From UBA3937 sp050951585 (GTDB lineage: Bacteria > Bacillota > Peptococcia > DRI-13 > DTU073), in contig JBMNJI010000011.1 of assembly GCA_050951585.1 (NCBI GenBank), forward strand, positions 1 to 44,067: a stretch of 44,067 nt of DNA, written 5' to 3'. Position numbers and translations under genes: made by a program. Positions within the stretch are counted from its first letter, which is position 1; each line of letters opens with the position of its first letter. A model generated the notes under the pieces. The model saw nothing but the letters and a program-made list of their open reading frames with translations. It did no database searches and had not been told where the DNA came from. Shown in pieces: positions 1 through 8,911 of this stretch.

Positions 1-378
1 GAATGGAGACCTAATCGTACACGAGGTCAGATAGTGCCCATAACCTCTACGAAGGAACAGCATAAAGTAATGCTTTTGGAGCCGCATTCTTTTGATGATT
101 GTCAGCTAATCTCGGATAATCTGAAAAGTAAAAAGATTATTCTCATTAATTTAGAGAATCTTGATAAGGCCCTCGCTCGGCGGATTATTGATTTTGTCGG
201 CGGGACAGCTTATGCGCTGGAAGGGTGTTTGCAAAAGGTTGGAGGCGGAATAATCCTGGTGGTACCAAGTAATGTGGATATCTCCAGTGATTTAAACAGT
301 GAAAGTCAGCCGAAAGAGGTATTTGCCTGGATTAATAATATTACGAATGGTAATGAAGGGAGGAGGAACTCGTTATGA
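1..378 (+). CDS. sepF: Cell division protein SepF, 5' end cut by window edge
   Basis: SepF binds FtsZ and the membrane and helps arrange the division ring in Gram-positive bacteria. The frame is open from base 1, so the true start lies upstream; a GTG at 34 is internal. The visible 125 residues carry the conserved SepF core: a strand ending in LLEPHSFDD, then INLENLDKALARRIIDF, then a glycine-rich segment and VVPSNVDIS. This is most of the C-terminal dimer/FtsZ-binding domain; the missing N-terminus would hold the amphipathic membrane anchor. The stop overlaps the proC start by four bases (ATGA), indicating translational coupling. The sepF-proC-divIVA order is common in Firmicutes. Identification is from motif and context. 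Confidence 0.93.
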   Translation, partial: EWRPNRTRGQIVPITSTKEQHKVMLLEPHSFDDCQLISDNLKSKKIILINLENLDKALARRIIDFVGGTAYALEGCLQKVGGGIILVVPSNVDISSDLNSESQPKEVFAWINNITNGNEGRRNSL

Positions 379-1175
379 GAAAAATTGGCTTCATCGGCGC
401 CGGTGTCATGGGCGAGACAATGATAAAGGCATATTTAGCAACGGGAGAAGATGAGAAATCTCTTCTGGTATGTGATCACAAAGCGGAAAGGCTCAAATAC
501 TTTGAGGAAACATATGGGGTGGAAACGACTTTAAGAAACGAAGATGTGGCCGAAAAATGTGAGATTGTTGTGCTCACGGTGAAGCCTCAAAATCTGGACG
601 AAGTTGTAGAGCACTGTTCAGCTGCCTTTCATGCGAAGAAGAAATTACTGATTTCGGTTTTAGCAGGGGTAACGACTTTAAAACTGGAGCAGCTTTTCCC
701 CGGCGGAACAAAAGTGATTCGGATAGTTCCGAATACCCCTGCCTTAGTGGGTGCAGGAGCTATTGCGGTCAGTATGGGCAAATATGCTCAGGAGGAAGAC
801 CTTGAATTTGTCAAGACAATAATCGCCGCGATGGGGCGGATTACCGTACTGCCGGAAAAAATGATGAATGCGGTTACTGCTTTAAGTGGCAGTGGACCCG
901 CCTTTGTATCCCTGTTTATCGAGGCGTTGGTTGATGGAGGGGTGATGGCCGGTTTACCGCGGAATGTGGCGATGAGATTGGCTCTGGATACTGTGGCCGG
1001 AACGGTTATTCTCCTGGAGGAAACAGAGAAGCATCCGGCTCAATTAAAAGATCAGGTTGCCTCACCCGGTGGGACCACAATTTACGGGATCATGGAACTG
1101 GAAAAGGGCGGTGTCAGAGGTGCTATTATGGATACGATAATGGCTGCTGCAAAGAGGGCTGAGGAGCTCCAGTAA
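375..1175 (+). CDS. proC: Pyrroline-5-carboxylate reductase
   Basis: Catalyses the last step of proline synthesis, NAD(P)H reduction of 1-pyrroline-5-carboxylate. The 266 residues match the usual family length. The N-terminus has a Rossmann dinucleotide-binding motif, GFIGAGVMGE (residues about 5-14). VLTVKPQ follows near 70, and the family signature region ALSGSGPAFV lies near residue 170, ahead of the all-alpha dimerisation domain with DQVASPGGTT. Starts at ATG overlapping the sepF stop, with GGGAGGAGG just upstream. In related bacteria proC often sits in this division cluster, probably by linkage and not by function. Confidence 0.96.
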   Translation: MRKIGFIGAGVMGETMIKAYLATGEDEKSLLVCDHKAERLKYFEETYGVETTLRNEDVAEKCEIVVLTVKPQNLDEVVEHCSAAFHAKKKLLISVLAGVTTLKLEQLFPGGTKVIRIVPNTPALVGAGAIAVSMGKYAQEEDLEFVKTIIAAMGRITVLPEKMMNAVTALSGSGPAFVSLFIEALVDGGVMAGLPRNVAMRLALDTVAGTVILLEETEKHPAQLKDQVASPGGTTIYGIMELEKGGVRGAIMDTIMAAAKRAEELQ

Positions 1176-1209
1176 TCCTTTAATCTGAGTTTTCCCACAA
1201 ATTAAAGGA
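1176..1209 (+). promoter_or_regulatory. Inverted repeat that can hide the divIVA ribosome binding site
   Basis: TCCTTTAAT (1176-1184) and ATTAAAGGA (1201-1209) are perfect 9-base complements separated by 16 bases. The right arm contains most of the divIVA Shine-Dalgarno AAAGGAGGG (1204-1212). No U-tract follows, so it does not look like a terminator. Control of divIVA translation is inference. Confidence 0.5.
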
Positions 1210-1220
1210 GGGATATTAAA

Positions 1221-1904
1221 TTGTTAACTCCGCTAGATATTCATAATAAAGAGTTCGGAAAAAGCATCCGGGGATATAACACTGATGAAGTGGATGGTTT
1301 TCTGGATGAGGTGATTAAAGATTTTGAAGTTTTGTATAAGGAAAACCTGGATCTGAAAGAAAAAATGCAAAAGCAGGAAGAAAACATTAACCAATACAAA
1401 GAAATCGAACAGGCGTTGCAGAATACTTTGGTATTAGCGCAGAAAATATCTGATGAAGTAAAGCAGAATGCGCAGAAAGAAGCCGAATTACATATCTGGG
1501 AGGCGCGGAAAAAAGGTGAACAAATTGTCGCCCAGGCGGAAGAGGAGATTACCGAGGCCGTCAGAAGAGTTGAAAAGCTGCGCGGACTTGAAAGACAAAT
1601 ATTCGTAAGGATTAGAAGCTTCTTAATGGCGCACATGGATATGGTTGACAACTATGATAATGCCGAAGATGTGGAAAGTGATATTTATAACGAGGTAGCC
1701 AAGGAAATGCAAAAGCAGGTAGAGTCAGATTCTGCTGCTTTAGTTCAAGCTGTTGAGAATGAGGAAAGAAAAGATGAGGAACAAATAGTGGCAGAGGATC
1801 CAGTTAATGAAGAAAAACCGGCCGAAGTCAATACTTCTGAAGCCAAAGGAAAAGGGGAAAAGGGCATCAAAAATAAACTTAAACTAGGCTCGGGCAAAAT
1901 GTAA
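1221..1904 (+). CDS. divIVA: DivIVA-domain cell division/polarity protein
   Basis: DivIVA proteins bind negatively curved membrane at poles and septa and recruit partners. The first 40 residues match the lipid-binding domain: LTPLDIHNKEFGKSIRGYN followed by a VDGFLDEV helix. A long coiled coil runs from about residue 38 to 150 (heptads rich in E/K/Q), then an acidic, low-complexity tail (about 170-227) ending in a basic patch. At 227 residues it is longer than a minimal DivIVA because of this tail. It starts at TTG, placed 8 bases after AAAGGAGGG. The yggT/ylmH genes often found between proC and divIVA in relatives are absent here. Confidence 0.93.
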   Translation: MLTPLDIHNKEFGKSIRGYNTDEVDGFLDEVIKDFEVLYKENLDLKEKMQKQEENINQYKEIEQALQNTLVLAQKISDEVKQNAQKEAELHIWEARKKGEQIVAQAEEEITEAVRRVEKLRGLERQIFVRIRSFLMAHMDMVDNYDNAEDVESDIYNEVAKEMQKQVESDSAALVQAVENEERKDEEQIVAEDPVNEEKPAEVNTSEAKGKGEKGIKNKLKLGSGKM

Positions 1905-1931
1905 AATTGGCTCGCGAAAAAGGCTCAGGAA

Positions 1932-2246
1932 ATGGGGTTCCGGGGGATGTACGAGTGGACACCGACGAAAACGCAAAACGGCATGCAATTTAAAATCAAG
2001 GTTCAGCCACGGTCAAGTAAAAATGAGATTATTGGGTTACAGGGCGATGCCTTAAAAGTGAAGCTCATGGCTCCGCCTGTAGACGGTGAGGCCAATGAAG
2101 CTTGTATCCGTTTTTTGAGTAAATTTTTTGCCGTACCCCGAAAACGGGTTAAGATTATCAGTGGACAGACCAGTCAGCACAAAATAATTGAGATTGAGAA
2201 TATTACAGAGGAAGAAATACTGGGCTGTTTACGCGGAATCTTATAG
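1932..2246 (+). CDS. DUF167 / YggU family protein
   Basis: A small 104-residue alpha/beta protein of the DUF167 (YggU/UPF0235) family. The characteristic region is visible: KVQPRSSKNEI, a short strand LKVKLMAPPVDGEANEA, then a helix and KRVKIISGQTSQHKIIEI. The molecular function of this family is not established. Two in-frame starts are possible, ATG 1932 and ATG 1947; neither has a strong ribosome site, and the family core begins after both. It closes the division cluster and is followed by a hairpin terminator. Confidence 0.88.
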   Translation: MGFRGMYEWTPTKTQNGMQFKIKVQPRSSKNEIIGLQGDALKVKLMAPPVDGEANEACIRFLSKFFAVPRKRVKIISGQTSQHKIIEIENITEEEILGCLRGIL

Positions 2247-2278
2247 AATGCATCTTAAACTGCAAATGATCGTTTTTT

Positions 2279-2310
2279 GGGACTGCCCCCAAAGGGAGTC
2301 CCTTTGTGTT
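2279..2310 (+). terminator. Rho-independent terminator after the division cluster
   Basis: GGGACT (2279-2284) pairs with AGTCCC (2297-2302), with extra C/G pairing in the loop, followed by TTTGTGTT. The U-tract is interrupted, so it may be moderate in strength. It sits 33 bases after the DUF167 stop. Confidence 0.6.
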
Positions 2311-2405
2311 AATTTAAAATTTAATGAGAAGCTTTTGGGTCATCGTAATATACTATAACAAGGCATCCTCTTAACGAGGGAGCGGTTAACCGAGGAGGTT
2401 CGTTT

Positions 2406-3455
2406 ATGCAGGGGAAAAAAGGTTCCGTGGTGAGATTTTTCTTTGTGGCAGTGTTTATTTTTGCTTTCTTAGGTACATCGTGTCTGTCCGGGACGGCTCA
2501 GGCCCTCAGTCTGCCGATACCTTTTACCGCACCGCAGTTGCTTCGGGCTGAACTTTCTAAAGAGTATAAGTATAATCAAAGGCTGGAAATGGACGATTTT
2601 TTTGTGGAATTAACCTGGCAGACTAACGGGTATAGTGATGTAACGTTTTCGATTTACCGGGACGGAGAATTCCTTGGCAGTACCGGCCGTATGTCCTATA
2701 AGGATACGGAGCTGTTTTCCAGTGGCAATTTTCAATTCAACCGGAATTATACATATAAAGTTGTGGCGGAGAACTATGCCGGCGAGGTTCGTTCCGCGAC
2801 CGTAAATTTTTCTCTCCGGGATGTGAAAAAGCCCTCTTTCCCGGGCACACTGAATGCGGTTTCCAAGTATGACGGAGAAAAACTTAAATCTGTAGACCTG
2901 CGTTGGCCGGAGGCGATTGATGATACCGTGATTGTCTGTTACGAGCTTTACTGCAATGGTGAATTAATCGAGGAGACGCTGGAGCGCAAGTATACGGATA
3001 CGATATCTGAAAATGTATCGGGAACCATTAAATATGAAGTTGTGGCGATCGACCTGGCGGGGAAAAAGGCCACGCGCAGTCTTACGGTCTCGTCGAAAAA
3101 GGTTTCTGTAGCGATTTCCCCCGGGAAAGATGATCTGTCAGTAAGAATTGGGAATTCGCTAAAAGATTCCTGGCGCAAATTAACATCATCAAGTGTATTA
3201 TCCCTCTCTTCAGTGTTGGATTTTCAGTCCATCCCTCGTTTAAATCTCTTGTCGCAATGGGCGGACCTGGGGAAATTAAAACTGAGTGCAGGCAGAATTT
3301 CTTTGGCCCCGGTTTTTGTGCTACCTTCTCTTCATCTCGCGAATCCGGCCCTGGATTTTAATAAAGGCATGAGCCTAAACAAGAGGTGGAGTGGTCTTGA
3401 TTTGCGGATGCCGAACATCGGATTTGACAATTCCCGCTATAATGTCATATACTAA
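2406..3455 (+). CDS. Secreted protein with two fibronectin type III-like modules
   Basis: 349 residues, function unknown. The N-terminus is a signal peptide: basic residues, then a hydrophobic stretch FFFVAVFIFAFLG, with likely cleavage near TAQA (about residues 30-33). Residues about 60-140 and 145-230 each look like an FnIII-type beta sandwich (VELTWQTNGYSDVTFSIYRD..YTYKVVAEN and VDLRWPEAIDDTVIVCYELY..KYEVVAIDLAG). The last 110 residues are Ser/Leu-rich and not recognised. A good GAGGAGG precedes the ATG. The gene is monocistronic, between a terminator and the ileS leader, and the ileS promoter overlaps its final codons. A cell-envelope role is inference from export and fold only. Confidence 0.75.
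   Translation: MQGKKGSVVRFFFVAVFIFAFLGTSCLSGTAQALSLPIPFTAPQLLRAELSKEYKYNQRLEMDDFFVELTWQTNGYSDVTFSIYRDGEFLGSTGRMSYKDTELFSSGNFQFNRNYTYKVVAENYAGEVRSATVNFSLRDVKKPSFPGTLNAVSKYDGEKLKSVDLRWPEAIDDTVIVCYELYCNGELIEETLERKYTDTISENVSGTIKYEVVAIDLAGKKATRSLTVSSKKVSVAISPGKDDLSVRIGNSLKDSWRKLTSSSVLSLSSVLDFQSIPRLNLLSQWADLGKLKLSAGRISLAPVFVLPSLHLANPALDFNKGMSLNKRWSGLDLRMPNIGFDNSRYNVIY
3424..3453 (+). promoter_or_regulatory. Sigma-A-type promoter for the ileS T-box leader
   Basis: A consensus -35 TTGACA (3424-3429) and -10 TATACT (3448-3453) are separated by 18 bases. The elements lie inside the last codons of the upstream secreted-protein gene, and transcription would begin near 3460, just before the T-box stem I. 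Confidence 0.75.
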
Positions 3456-3469
3456 TGTTTGATAATATG

Positions 3470-3776
3470 CGCAAAAGTAATGAAAGAGACGTATCCTTGG
3501 CTGGTCACTAAGAAGCGAGTCCGTTGCCGGTGAAAGGCGGACAGGAAAAGCTAGGATAAGATCACTCTTGAGCAGTAAGGTCGAAAAGGTTTTGCATGTT
3601 CGTGCGGGGAGAAGCCCTTGATGCAAAACAAAAAAGGTAGGCTTTATCGGATAACTTCCGTTAACAGTTATTTGAGTCGGCAGCCAAGATTAATTAGGCA
3701 TTATATATTGTGCTGTCAACAGGGTGGTACCACGGGTAAATACTCTCGTCCCTATTTGGGGAGGAGAGTTTTTTAT
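3470..3776 (+). promoter_or_regulatory. T-box leader (isoleucine) of ileS
   Basis: A tRNA-sensing leader that lets transcription continue when uncharged tRNA-Ile is present. The conserved T-box AGGGTGGTACCACGG is at 3721-3735. In stem I, AAGAG pairs with CTCTT and ATCC with GGAT, leaving a specifier loop with ATC (3561-3563), an isoleucine codon followed by A. This matches the downstream ileS. The terminator helix follows the T-box. Confidence 0.93.
3742..3776 (+). terminator. T-box regulated terminator
   Basis: ACTCTC-TCCC (3742-3751) pairs with GGGA-GAGAGT (about 3759-3769) and is followed by a run of T. It competes with the antiterminator that includes the T-box sequence. Confidence 0.85.
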
Positions 3777-3817
3777 TAATATTTTGCTCATCCTAAAGAA
3801 TATTGAGGTGAAGTTAA

Positions 3818-6622
3818 TTGGCTAAAGAAAACAAAGAAAACAGATACAATGCAACTTTGAACTTGCCCCAGACGGAATTTCCGATGCGTGGCAATCTGCC
3901 GCAAAAAGAGCCGGAGATTCTGGAAAAGTGGGAGAAGATGGAGTTGTATAAGGTAGTGCAGGGGCAAAGTAAGGGGAAGCCGAAGTTTATTCTGCATGAC
4001 GGACCTCCCTATGCCAACGGGAATATTCATATGGGGCATACCATGAATAAAGTTCTTAAAGACATTATTGTAAAATATCATTCCATGAGGGGTTATGATG
4101 CGCCATATATCCCCGGTTGGGATACCCATGGTTTGCCCATTGAACAGCAGGCGATCAAAGCATTGGGACTGAATCGTCATGCGCAGAACCCGGTGGAATT
4201 CCGGCAGCGTTGCCGTGAATATGCGCTCAAGTATGTTGAGACCCAGCGAGAACAATTTAAACGTCTGGGGGTGCGTGGGGATTGGGAACATCCCTATGTA
4301 ACCCTTGACCCGAAATTTGAAGCGGTGCAAATCGGCGTCTTCGGGGATATGGCCAAAAAAGGCTATATCTATAAAGGGCTCAAACCGGTGTATTGGTGCC
4401 CGCATTGCGAAACGGCCTTAGCGGAAGCGGAAATCGAATATGCCGAGAAAAAGTCCGCTTCAATCTATGTGAAATTTCCGGTGCTTGATGGCAAAGGTCT
4501 GGTTGGGACGGAAAACACCTTCTTTGTAATCTGGACTACCACACCCTGGACCATTCCGGCAAACCTGGCTGTTTGTCTGCATCCGGAATTAGAATATGTC
4601 TTGCTGGTTGTTGGCCAGGAAAAATACGTGGTTGCCCAGGCTTTGCTTGAAGCTTTCCTTGCCATGCTGAAAAACCCGGACTATACCGTGGAAAAGCGTT
4701 TTCAGGGAGATGAATTAGAAGGGATAATCTGTCGCCATCCCCTTTATGAACGCAATTCGGTTGTTATTTTAGGAGAGCATGTAACCACCGAACAAGGCAC
4801 CGGCTGTGTGCATACGGCTCCCGGTCACGGTGTTGAAGACTTTGAGGTGGGTAAAAAATATGGTTTGGGGGTACTCTCACCGGTGGACAATCGGGGGCGG
4901 TTTACGCAGGAGGCACCGAATTTCGAGGGCCTTTTTACGGCCGACGAAGGAAATAAGGCGGTGGTCAAAGCGCTTGACGAAAGCGGGATGCTGATGGACA
5001 TGAGTTTTATCAAGCATCAATTTCCCCACTGCTGGCGGTGTAAAAACCCGGTCATGTTCCGGGCTACCGAGCAATGGTTTGCTTCGATCGACGGCTTCCG
5101 GAAAGAGACCCTGGCGGCGATTGAACAGGTAAAATGGATCCCTTCCTGGGGGGAAGACAGGATTCATAATATGGTGGCGGACCGCGGGGACTGGTGTATT
5201 TCCCGTCAACGCACCTGGGGCGTGCCGATTCCTATTTTCTATTGTCAGAAATGCAATAAGGAGCTCATTAATGATACCACCATTAGCCATTTGCAGAAAT
5301 TATTCGCTGAATATGGCTCGGATGTGTGGTGGGCACGGGAAACGGTGGAATTACTGCCGGAAGGAACAAGCTGTCCGGAATGCGGCGGAAAAGAATTCCG
5401 CAAGGAAACCGATATTATGGATGTTTGGTTTGATTCCGGCTCATCTCATTTTGCCGTACTGGAAACAAGACCTGAGCTTAGATGGCCGGCTGATCTTTAT
5501 CTTGAAGGGAGTGATCAGCATCGCGGCTGGTTTAATTCTTCGCTGTCTACTTCCGTTGCGGTGCGGGGAGTTGCGCCGTACAAGGCTGTCTTGACCCATG
5601 GCTTTTTAGTTGATGAACAGGGAAGAAAAATGTCTAAGTCTCTCGGCAATGGGGTTGACCCGTTAGAAGTAATTAAACAAATGGGGGCCGATATTTTGCG
5701 GCTTTGGGTGTCCTCGGCAGACTACCGCAGTGATGTGGCAATCTCCCCCGGTATTTTGAAACAGATGACGGAGGCGTATCGGAAAATCCGGAATACCAGT
5801 CGGTATCTTTTGAGTAATCTTTATGATTATGATCCGGCCAAAGAGCGCGTGGCATATGAGCAAATGCCGGAGATTGATCAATGGGCGTTACTGAAGCTGC
5901 ATCAGTTAATCAAAAAAGTAACCGAGGCCTATGAGAATTACGAATTTCATACGGTGCATCATAATATCCACAATTTCTGCGCCGTGGATATGAGCGCTAT
6001 TTATCTGGATATCATCAAAGACCGGCTTTATACCTCTAAGGCGGATTCATTGGAGCGCAAGAGTGCGCAGACGGTGATGTATCAGATTATTGATGCCCTG
6101 GTGAGAATGCTCACGCCGATTTTAGCCTTTACCTCCGAAGAAATTTGGCAGTATCTTCCCCACAAGGAGGAGGAAAGTACGGTGCAGGTTACCGCGTGGC
6201 CTGTTTGCGAGGAACGCTATTTGAATGCCGAGTTAGAAGAAAAGTGGGATAAAATCTTGGCCGTGCGGGAGTTTGTGGCCAAACCGCTGGAAGAAGCACG
6301 GCAAAGAAAAGATATCGGGCATTCTCTCGATGCGCGTGTCCAGCTTTATGCAAATAAGGAGTGGTATGCCTTTCTCTCCGGGCTGCAGGATGACCTGGCG
6401 AGCTCTTTTTATCACGTCAGGGGTGGAGTCTGTTGCCGGCCGAACAGGTTCCGGACGGAAGCCTTTACCAGTGAAGATGAAGCTCTTTCCGGGCTTGCCG
6501 TGGTAGTAGGAAAGGCTTCCGGCGAAAAATGTGAACGTTGCTGGATTTATTCGGAAACAGTAGGGCAGGATGCGGAACATCCGACCCTGTGTCATCGCTG
6601 CGCCACGGTGCTGAAAAAATAA
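3818..6622 (+). CDS. ileS: Isoleucyl-tRNA synthetase
   Basis: Charges tRNA-Ile. The 934 residues match the bacterial class I enzyme. The HIGH-type ATP motif reads GNIHMGH near residues 68-74. The editing (CP1) domain follows with WTTTPWTIPANLA near 240. The KMSKS loop (GRKMSKSLGNG) is near residue 604, and the C-terminal zinc module has CERCW and CHRC pairs near 905-928. It starts at TTG with GAGGTG upstream. Expression is controlled by the T-box leader and ends at a strong terminator, so it is probably a single-gene transcript. No defects seen. Confidence 0.98.
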   Translation: MAKENKENRYNATLNLPQTEFPMRGNLPQKEPEILEKWEKMELYKVVQGQSKGKPKFILHDGPPYANGNIHMGHTMNKVLKDIIVKYHSMRGYDAPYIPGWDTHGLPIEQQAIKALGLNRHAQNPVEFRQRCREYALKYVETQREQFKRLGVRGDWEHPYVTLDPKFEAVQIGVFGDMAKKGYIYKGLKPVYWCPHCETALAEAEIEYAEKKSASIYVKFPVLDGKGLVGTENTFFVIWTTTPWTIPANLAVCLHPELEYVLLVVGQEKYVVAQALLEAFLAMLKNPDYTVEKRFQGDELEGIICRHPLYERNSVVILGEHVTTEQGTGCVHTAPGHGVEDFEVGKKYGLGVLSPVDNRGRFTQEAPNFEGLFTADEGNKAVVKALDESGMLMDMSFIKHQFPHCWRCKNPVMFRATEQWFASIDGFRKETLAAIEQVKWIPSWGEDRIHNMVADRGDWCISRQRTWGVPIPIFYCQKCNKELINDTTISHLQKLFAEYGSDVWWARETVELLPEGTSCPECGGKEFRKETDIMDVWFDSGSSHFAVLETRPELRWPADLYLEGSDQHRGWFNSSLSTSVAVRGVAPYKAVLTHGFLVDEQGRKMSKSLGNGVDPLEVIKQMGADILRLWVSSADYRSDVAISPGILKQMTEAYRKIRNTSRYLLSNLYDYDPAKERVAYEQMPEIDQWALLKLHQLIKKVTEAYENYEFHTVHHNIHNFCAVDMSAIYLDIIKDRLYTSKADSLERKSAQTVMYQIIDALVRMLTPILAFTSEEIWQYLPHKEEESTVQVTAWPVCEERYLNAELEEKWDKILAVREFVAKPLEEARQRKDIGHSLDARVQLYANKEWYAFLSGLQDDLASSFYHVRGGVCCRPNRFRTEAFTSEDEALSGLAVVVGKASGEKCERCWIYSETVGQDAEHPTLCHRCATVLKK

Positions 6623-6639
6623 TTTTGAGGTTGAATCTA

Positions 6640-6676
6640 AAACAGGCTGCCCATCAATCGGGCAGCCTGTTTTGTA
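6640..6676 (+). terminator. Strong terminator after ileS
   Basis: A 13-base perfect stem AAACAGGCTGCCC / GGGCAGCCTGTTT with a 7-base loop (6640-6672), followed by TG and an A/T stretch. Confidence 0.9.
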
Positions 6677-6849
6677 AAGTAGTCCATTTTGTAAACTTAA
6701 TAAGGGATTTTGTTTGGCATATTGTTTAAGGAATCATAAATGCAGGAATTTTGGTTTTAATATAGAAAAACATAAATAGCCACATTAATATCAAAATTTA
6801 TGTTAAAGGCTTAATGAAGAAAAAATATTTAAGGAGGACACAGAACTGC

Positions 6850-8103
6850 ATGTCCAGGAAAAAAATCCAGTATCTTACATTGATACTGTTTCTTATATGT
6901 CTTTTAAATATTGGCGTTCCTTGTATTCCTGTGTGTGCAGAGGCTATGTCTATGCCTGCATCCTTCTTTCACGATTTAGCGGGACACTGGGCAGAAAGAG
7001 AGATCAAGGCATGGTCGGCTCGTGGGCTGGTTGGGGGCTATCCCGATGGTACTTTTCGGCCGGATTACCCCATTACACGGGCGGAGTTTGTAGCCTTGGT
7101 TAACCGTTCTTTTGGCTTTGCCAGGATGGTGGATACGGCAGGAGGACAGGTAATCGTTCCGGAGTCTTATTGCGATGTAACGGAAACAGACTGGTATGCG
7201 GTCGAGTTCGCCGAGGCGGCGGCCGTGGGATACCTTGGAGGATACCCGGATGGGACAGCAAAGCCGCAGAATCCGATCACGAGGCAGGAAGTAGCGACTG
7301 TTCTAGCTCGGATTTTACCGGTTCATGATAATCCTGATCTTATGACGGATGATGTTTTAAAAAGTTTTATTGATGAAGCCCAAATTCCCGCATGGAGCAG
7401 GGAAGCTATCACCATGGCGGTAATCGGCGGCTACATGAGCGGCTATCCCGATGGCAGCTTTCAGCCGACGAAGAAAATTACCCGTGCTGAAGCGATTGCT
7501 GTTTTAGATCGGGCGGTCGGACAACTTTTTTACCGTGCCGGCATATACGGCCCTTTTCAGGGAACGTTGGTGCTGGAAGGCAATGTGACCATTAATACCC
7601 CGGGGGTAACCCTGCAGAATATGACGATTACCGGCAACCTTTACCTGACCGAAGGGATCGGGGAAGGAGATGTGACCTTAAATAATGTGACCGTACAAGG
7701 AACAACGAAAATCGGCGGGGGCGGGGCAAACAGTATTCACTTATTAGATACTAAGATGGGTTCCGTATTGGTCAATGTGCCTAACCGAAACCTTGTCCGA
7801 ATTCTGGCCCAAGGCAACACCGCCGTTGGCACTTTAGAAGCTCGAACACCGGCCAGGCTGGAAGAACAGGAATTGACCGGATCCGGTTTTACCCGGGTAA
7901 GGATTAATAATCAGCAGGAAACGCCGCTCATCGTGGAGCTTTTGGCTGAATTAGACGAGGTCGAAATTCATTCACCGGCGGTTCAACTCAATGTGCAAAA
8001 AGGGAGGATCAACAGCCTTATTTTGACTTCTACGGCGGCTTCCGCGGCGCAAGCGTCACAAGAACCGGAATCCTCCTCAATCTACGCAATCGGTGCAAAT
8101 TAA
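6850..8103 (+). CDS. S-layer-homology surface protein, N-terminal fragment (three SLH domains plus beta-helix)
   Basis: First piece of a large surface protein that continues in other frames to 11429. The start ATG 6850 follows AAGGAGG (6831-6837); an upstream in-frame ATG at 6814 is less likely because it would translate through that site. A signal peptide (MSRKKIQ, hydrophobic core, cut near VCA-EA) precedes three SLH domains (about residues 38-95, 110-165, 175-235), each with the GGYPDGTF..ITRAE pattern that binds secondary cell-wall polymer. The rest has NVTINTPGVTLQNMTITGN-type repeats suggesting a right-handed beta-helix. The frame ends in a Ser/Gln-rich linker at 8103; about one extra base near 8077 explains the break. 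Confidence 0.85.
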   Translation: MSRKKIQYLTLILFLICLLNIGVPCIPVCAEAMSMPASFFHDLAGHWAEREIKAWSARGLVGGYPDGTFRPDYPITRAEFVALVNRSFGFARMVDTAGGQVIVPESYCDVTETDWYAVEFAEAAAVGYLGGYPDGTAKPQNPITRQEVATVLARILPVHDNPDLMTDDVLKSFIDEAQIPAWSREAITMAVIGGYMSGYPDGSFQPTKKITRAEAIAVLDRAVGQLFYRAGIYGPFQGTLVLEGNVTINTPGVTLQNMTITGNLYLTEGIGEGDVTLNNVTVQGTTKIGGGGANSIHLLDTKMGSVLVNVPNRNLVRILAQGNTAVGTLEARTPARLEEQELTGSGFTRVRINNQQETPLIVELLAELDEVEIHSPAVQLNVQKGRINSLILTSTAASAAQASQEPESSSIYAIGAN

Positions 8104-8563
8104 TCTTGCGGCTCAGACTACCGTTGGCAACTTACTTGCCGATACTCCGGTTGTAGCCCAAGGGCAAGGGACGATTGAGACAACCTTAGCCAATGTGGAC
8201 GGGGTAGTAATTGAGGCACAGGCGAAGAATGTCTTTCTCGTGGACGGAGTTCAGGCAAAAGTTGCGGAAAAGACCATCACCGAAAACTATCAGTATGTGG
8301 AACCCAAAAAGAAAAGCAAGGATGCAAGTTTGAGCGACCTAAGGATTAATGGGACAACGGTAGAGGATTTTGCTCCTGATACCTTGTCTTATGAGGTGGT
8401 TTTGCCTTTTGGGACAACAGCAGTGCCGGAAGTCACCGCTACGGCGCACCATGCGAAGGCTAGAGTGATCATTTCGCAAGCGACTGCCTTGACGGCATCG
8501 GATAATGTTGCTACTGTTTTGGTAACCGCAGAGAATGGGCGAGACGCAGAACCTATACGGTAA
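8093..8563 (+). pseudogene. Surface protein, second fragment (end of beta-helix, cadherin-like beta sandwich)
   Basis: Continues the SLH protein in the next frame; joined near 8077 the linker reads SSQSTQSVQINL. It has the end of the helix-like region and then a cadherin-like beta-sandwich module (KDASLSDLRINGTTVEDFAPD to VLVTAENGRD), a family common in Gram-positive surface proteins. The stop at 8561 arises because one A seems to be missing near 8548: restoring it gives ETYTVTFTVAEES, the expected last strand of this module. Not an independent gene: it has no ribosome site of its own. Confidence 0.75.
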
Positions 8564-8572
8564 CCTTTACGG

Positions 8573-8911
8573 TTGCCGAAGAATCCCCAAAAGCCATTAC
8601 CAGAGTTTTACTTTGCGGCTTTAGGAGAGGATGGGGTTGAAGGGATAATCAATGAGGCCGCGAAAACCATTACCGTAACCGTCCCCCACGATACAGTCGT
8701 AACTTCTTTGACCCCGACGATTGCACATAGCGGGGTAAGTATTGAGCCTGCCTCGGGACAAGCCCGGGATTTTACTGACCCGGTTACCTATACCGTTACT
8801 GCAGAAGATGACACAACCGCGGAATATACCGTAACGGTTATTGTAGAAACACCGGTCACCGGTGTGAGTTTGAAAAAGGCTCGTGCTATTTTTAATAAAA
8901 GGGGAAAATGA
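8573..8911 (+). pseudogene. Surface protein, third fragment (bacterial surface beta-sandwich module)
   Basis: Same frame as the previous piece, reached by a compensating extra base near 8611 (the join would read AITEFYFAAL). It encodes a repeat-type beta module (INEAAKTITVTVPHDTVVTSLTPTI to TAEDDTTAEYTVTV) and the first residues of a BIG2 domain (VTGVSLKKA). The frame then fails near 8881, where an extra C in GGCTCGTGC explains it: the second BIG2 copy has GGCTGTGC at the same place. No separate start signal. Confidence 0.72.

Noticed and set aside
1241..1651. Minus-strand open frame inside divIVA
   Set aside because: An artefact of the biased Glu/Lys-rich coiled-coil codons on the other strand.
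3788..4405. Minus-strand 205-residue open frame inside ileS
   Set aside because: A shadow of the ileS coding frame, which is conserved along its length.
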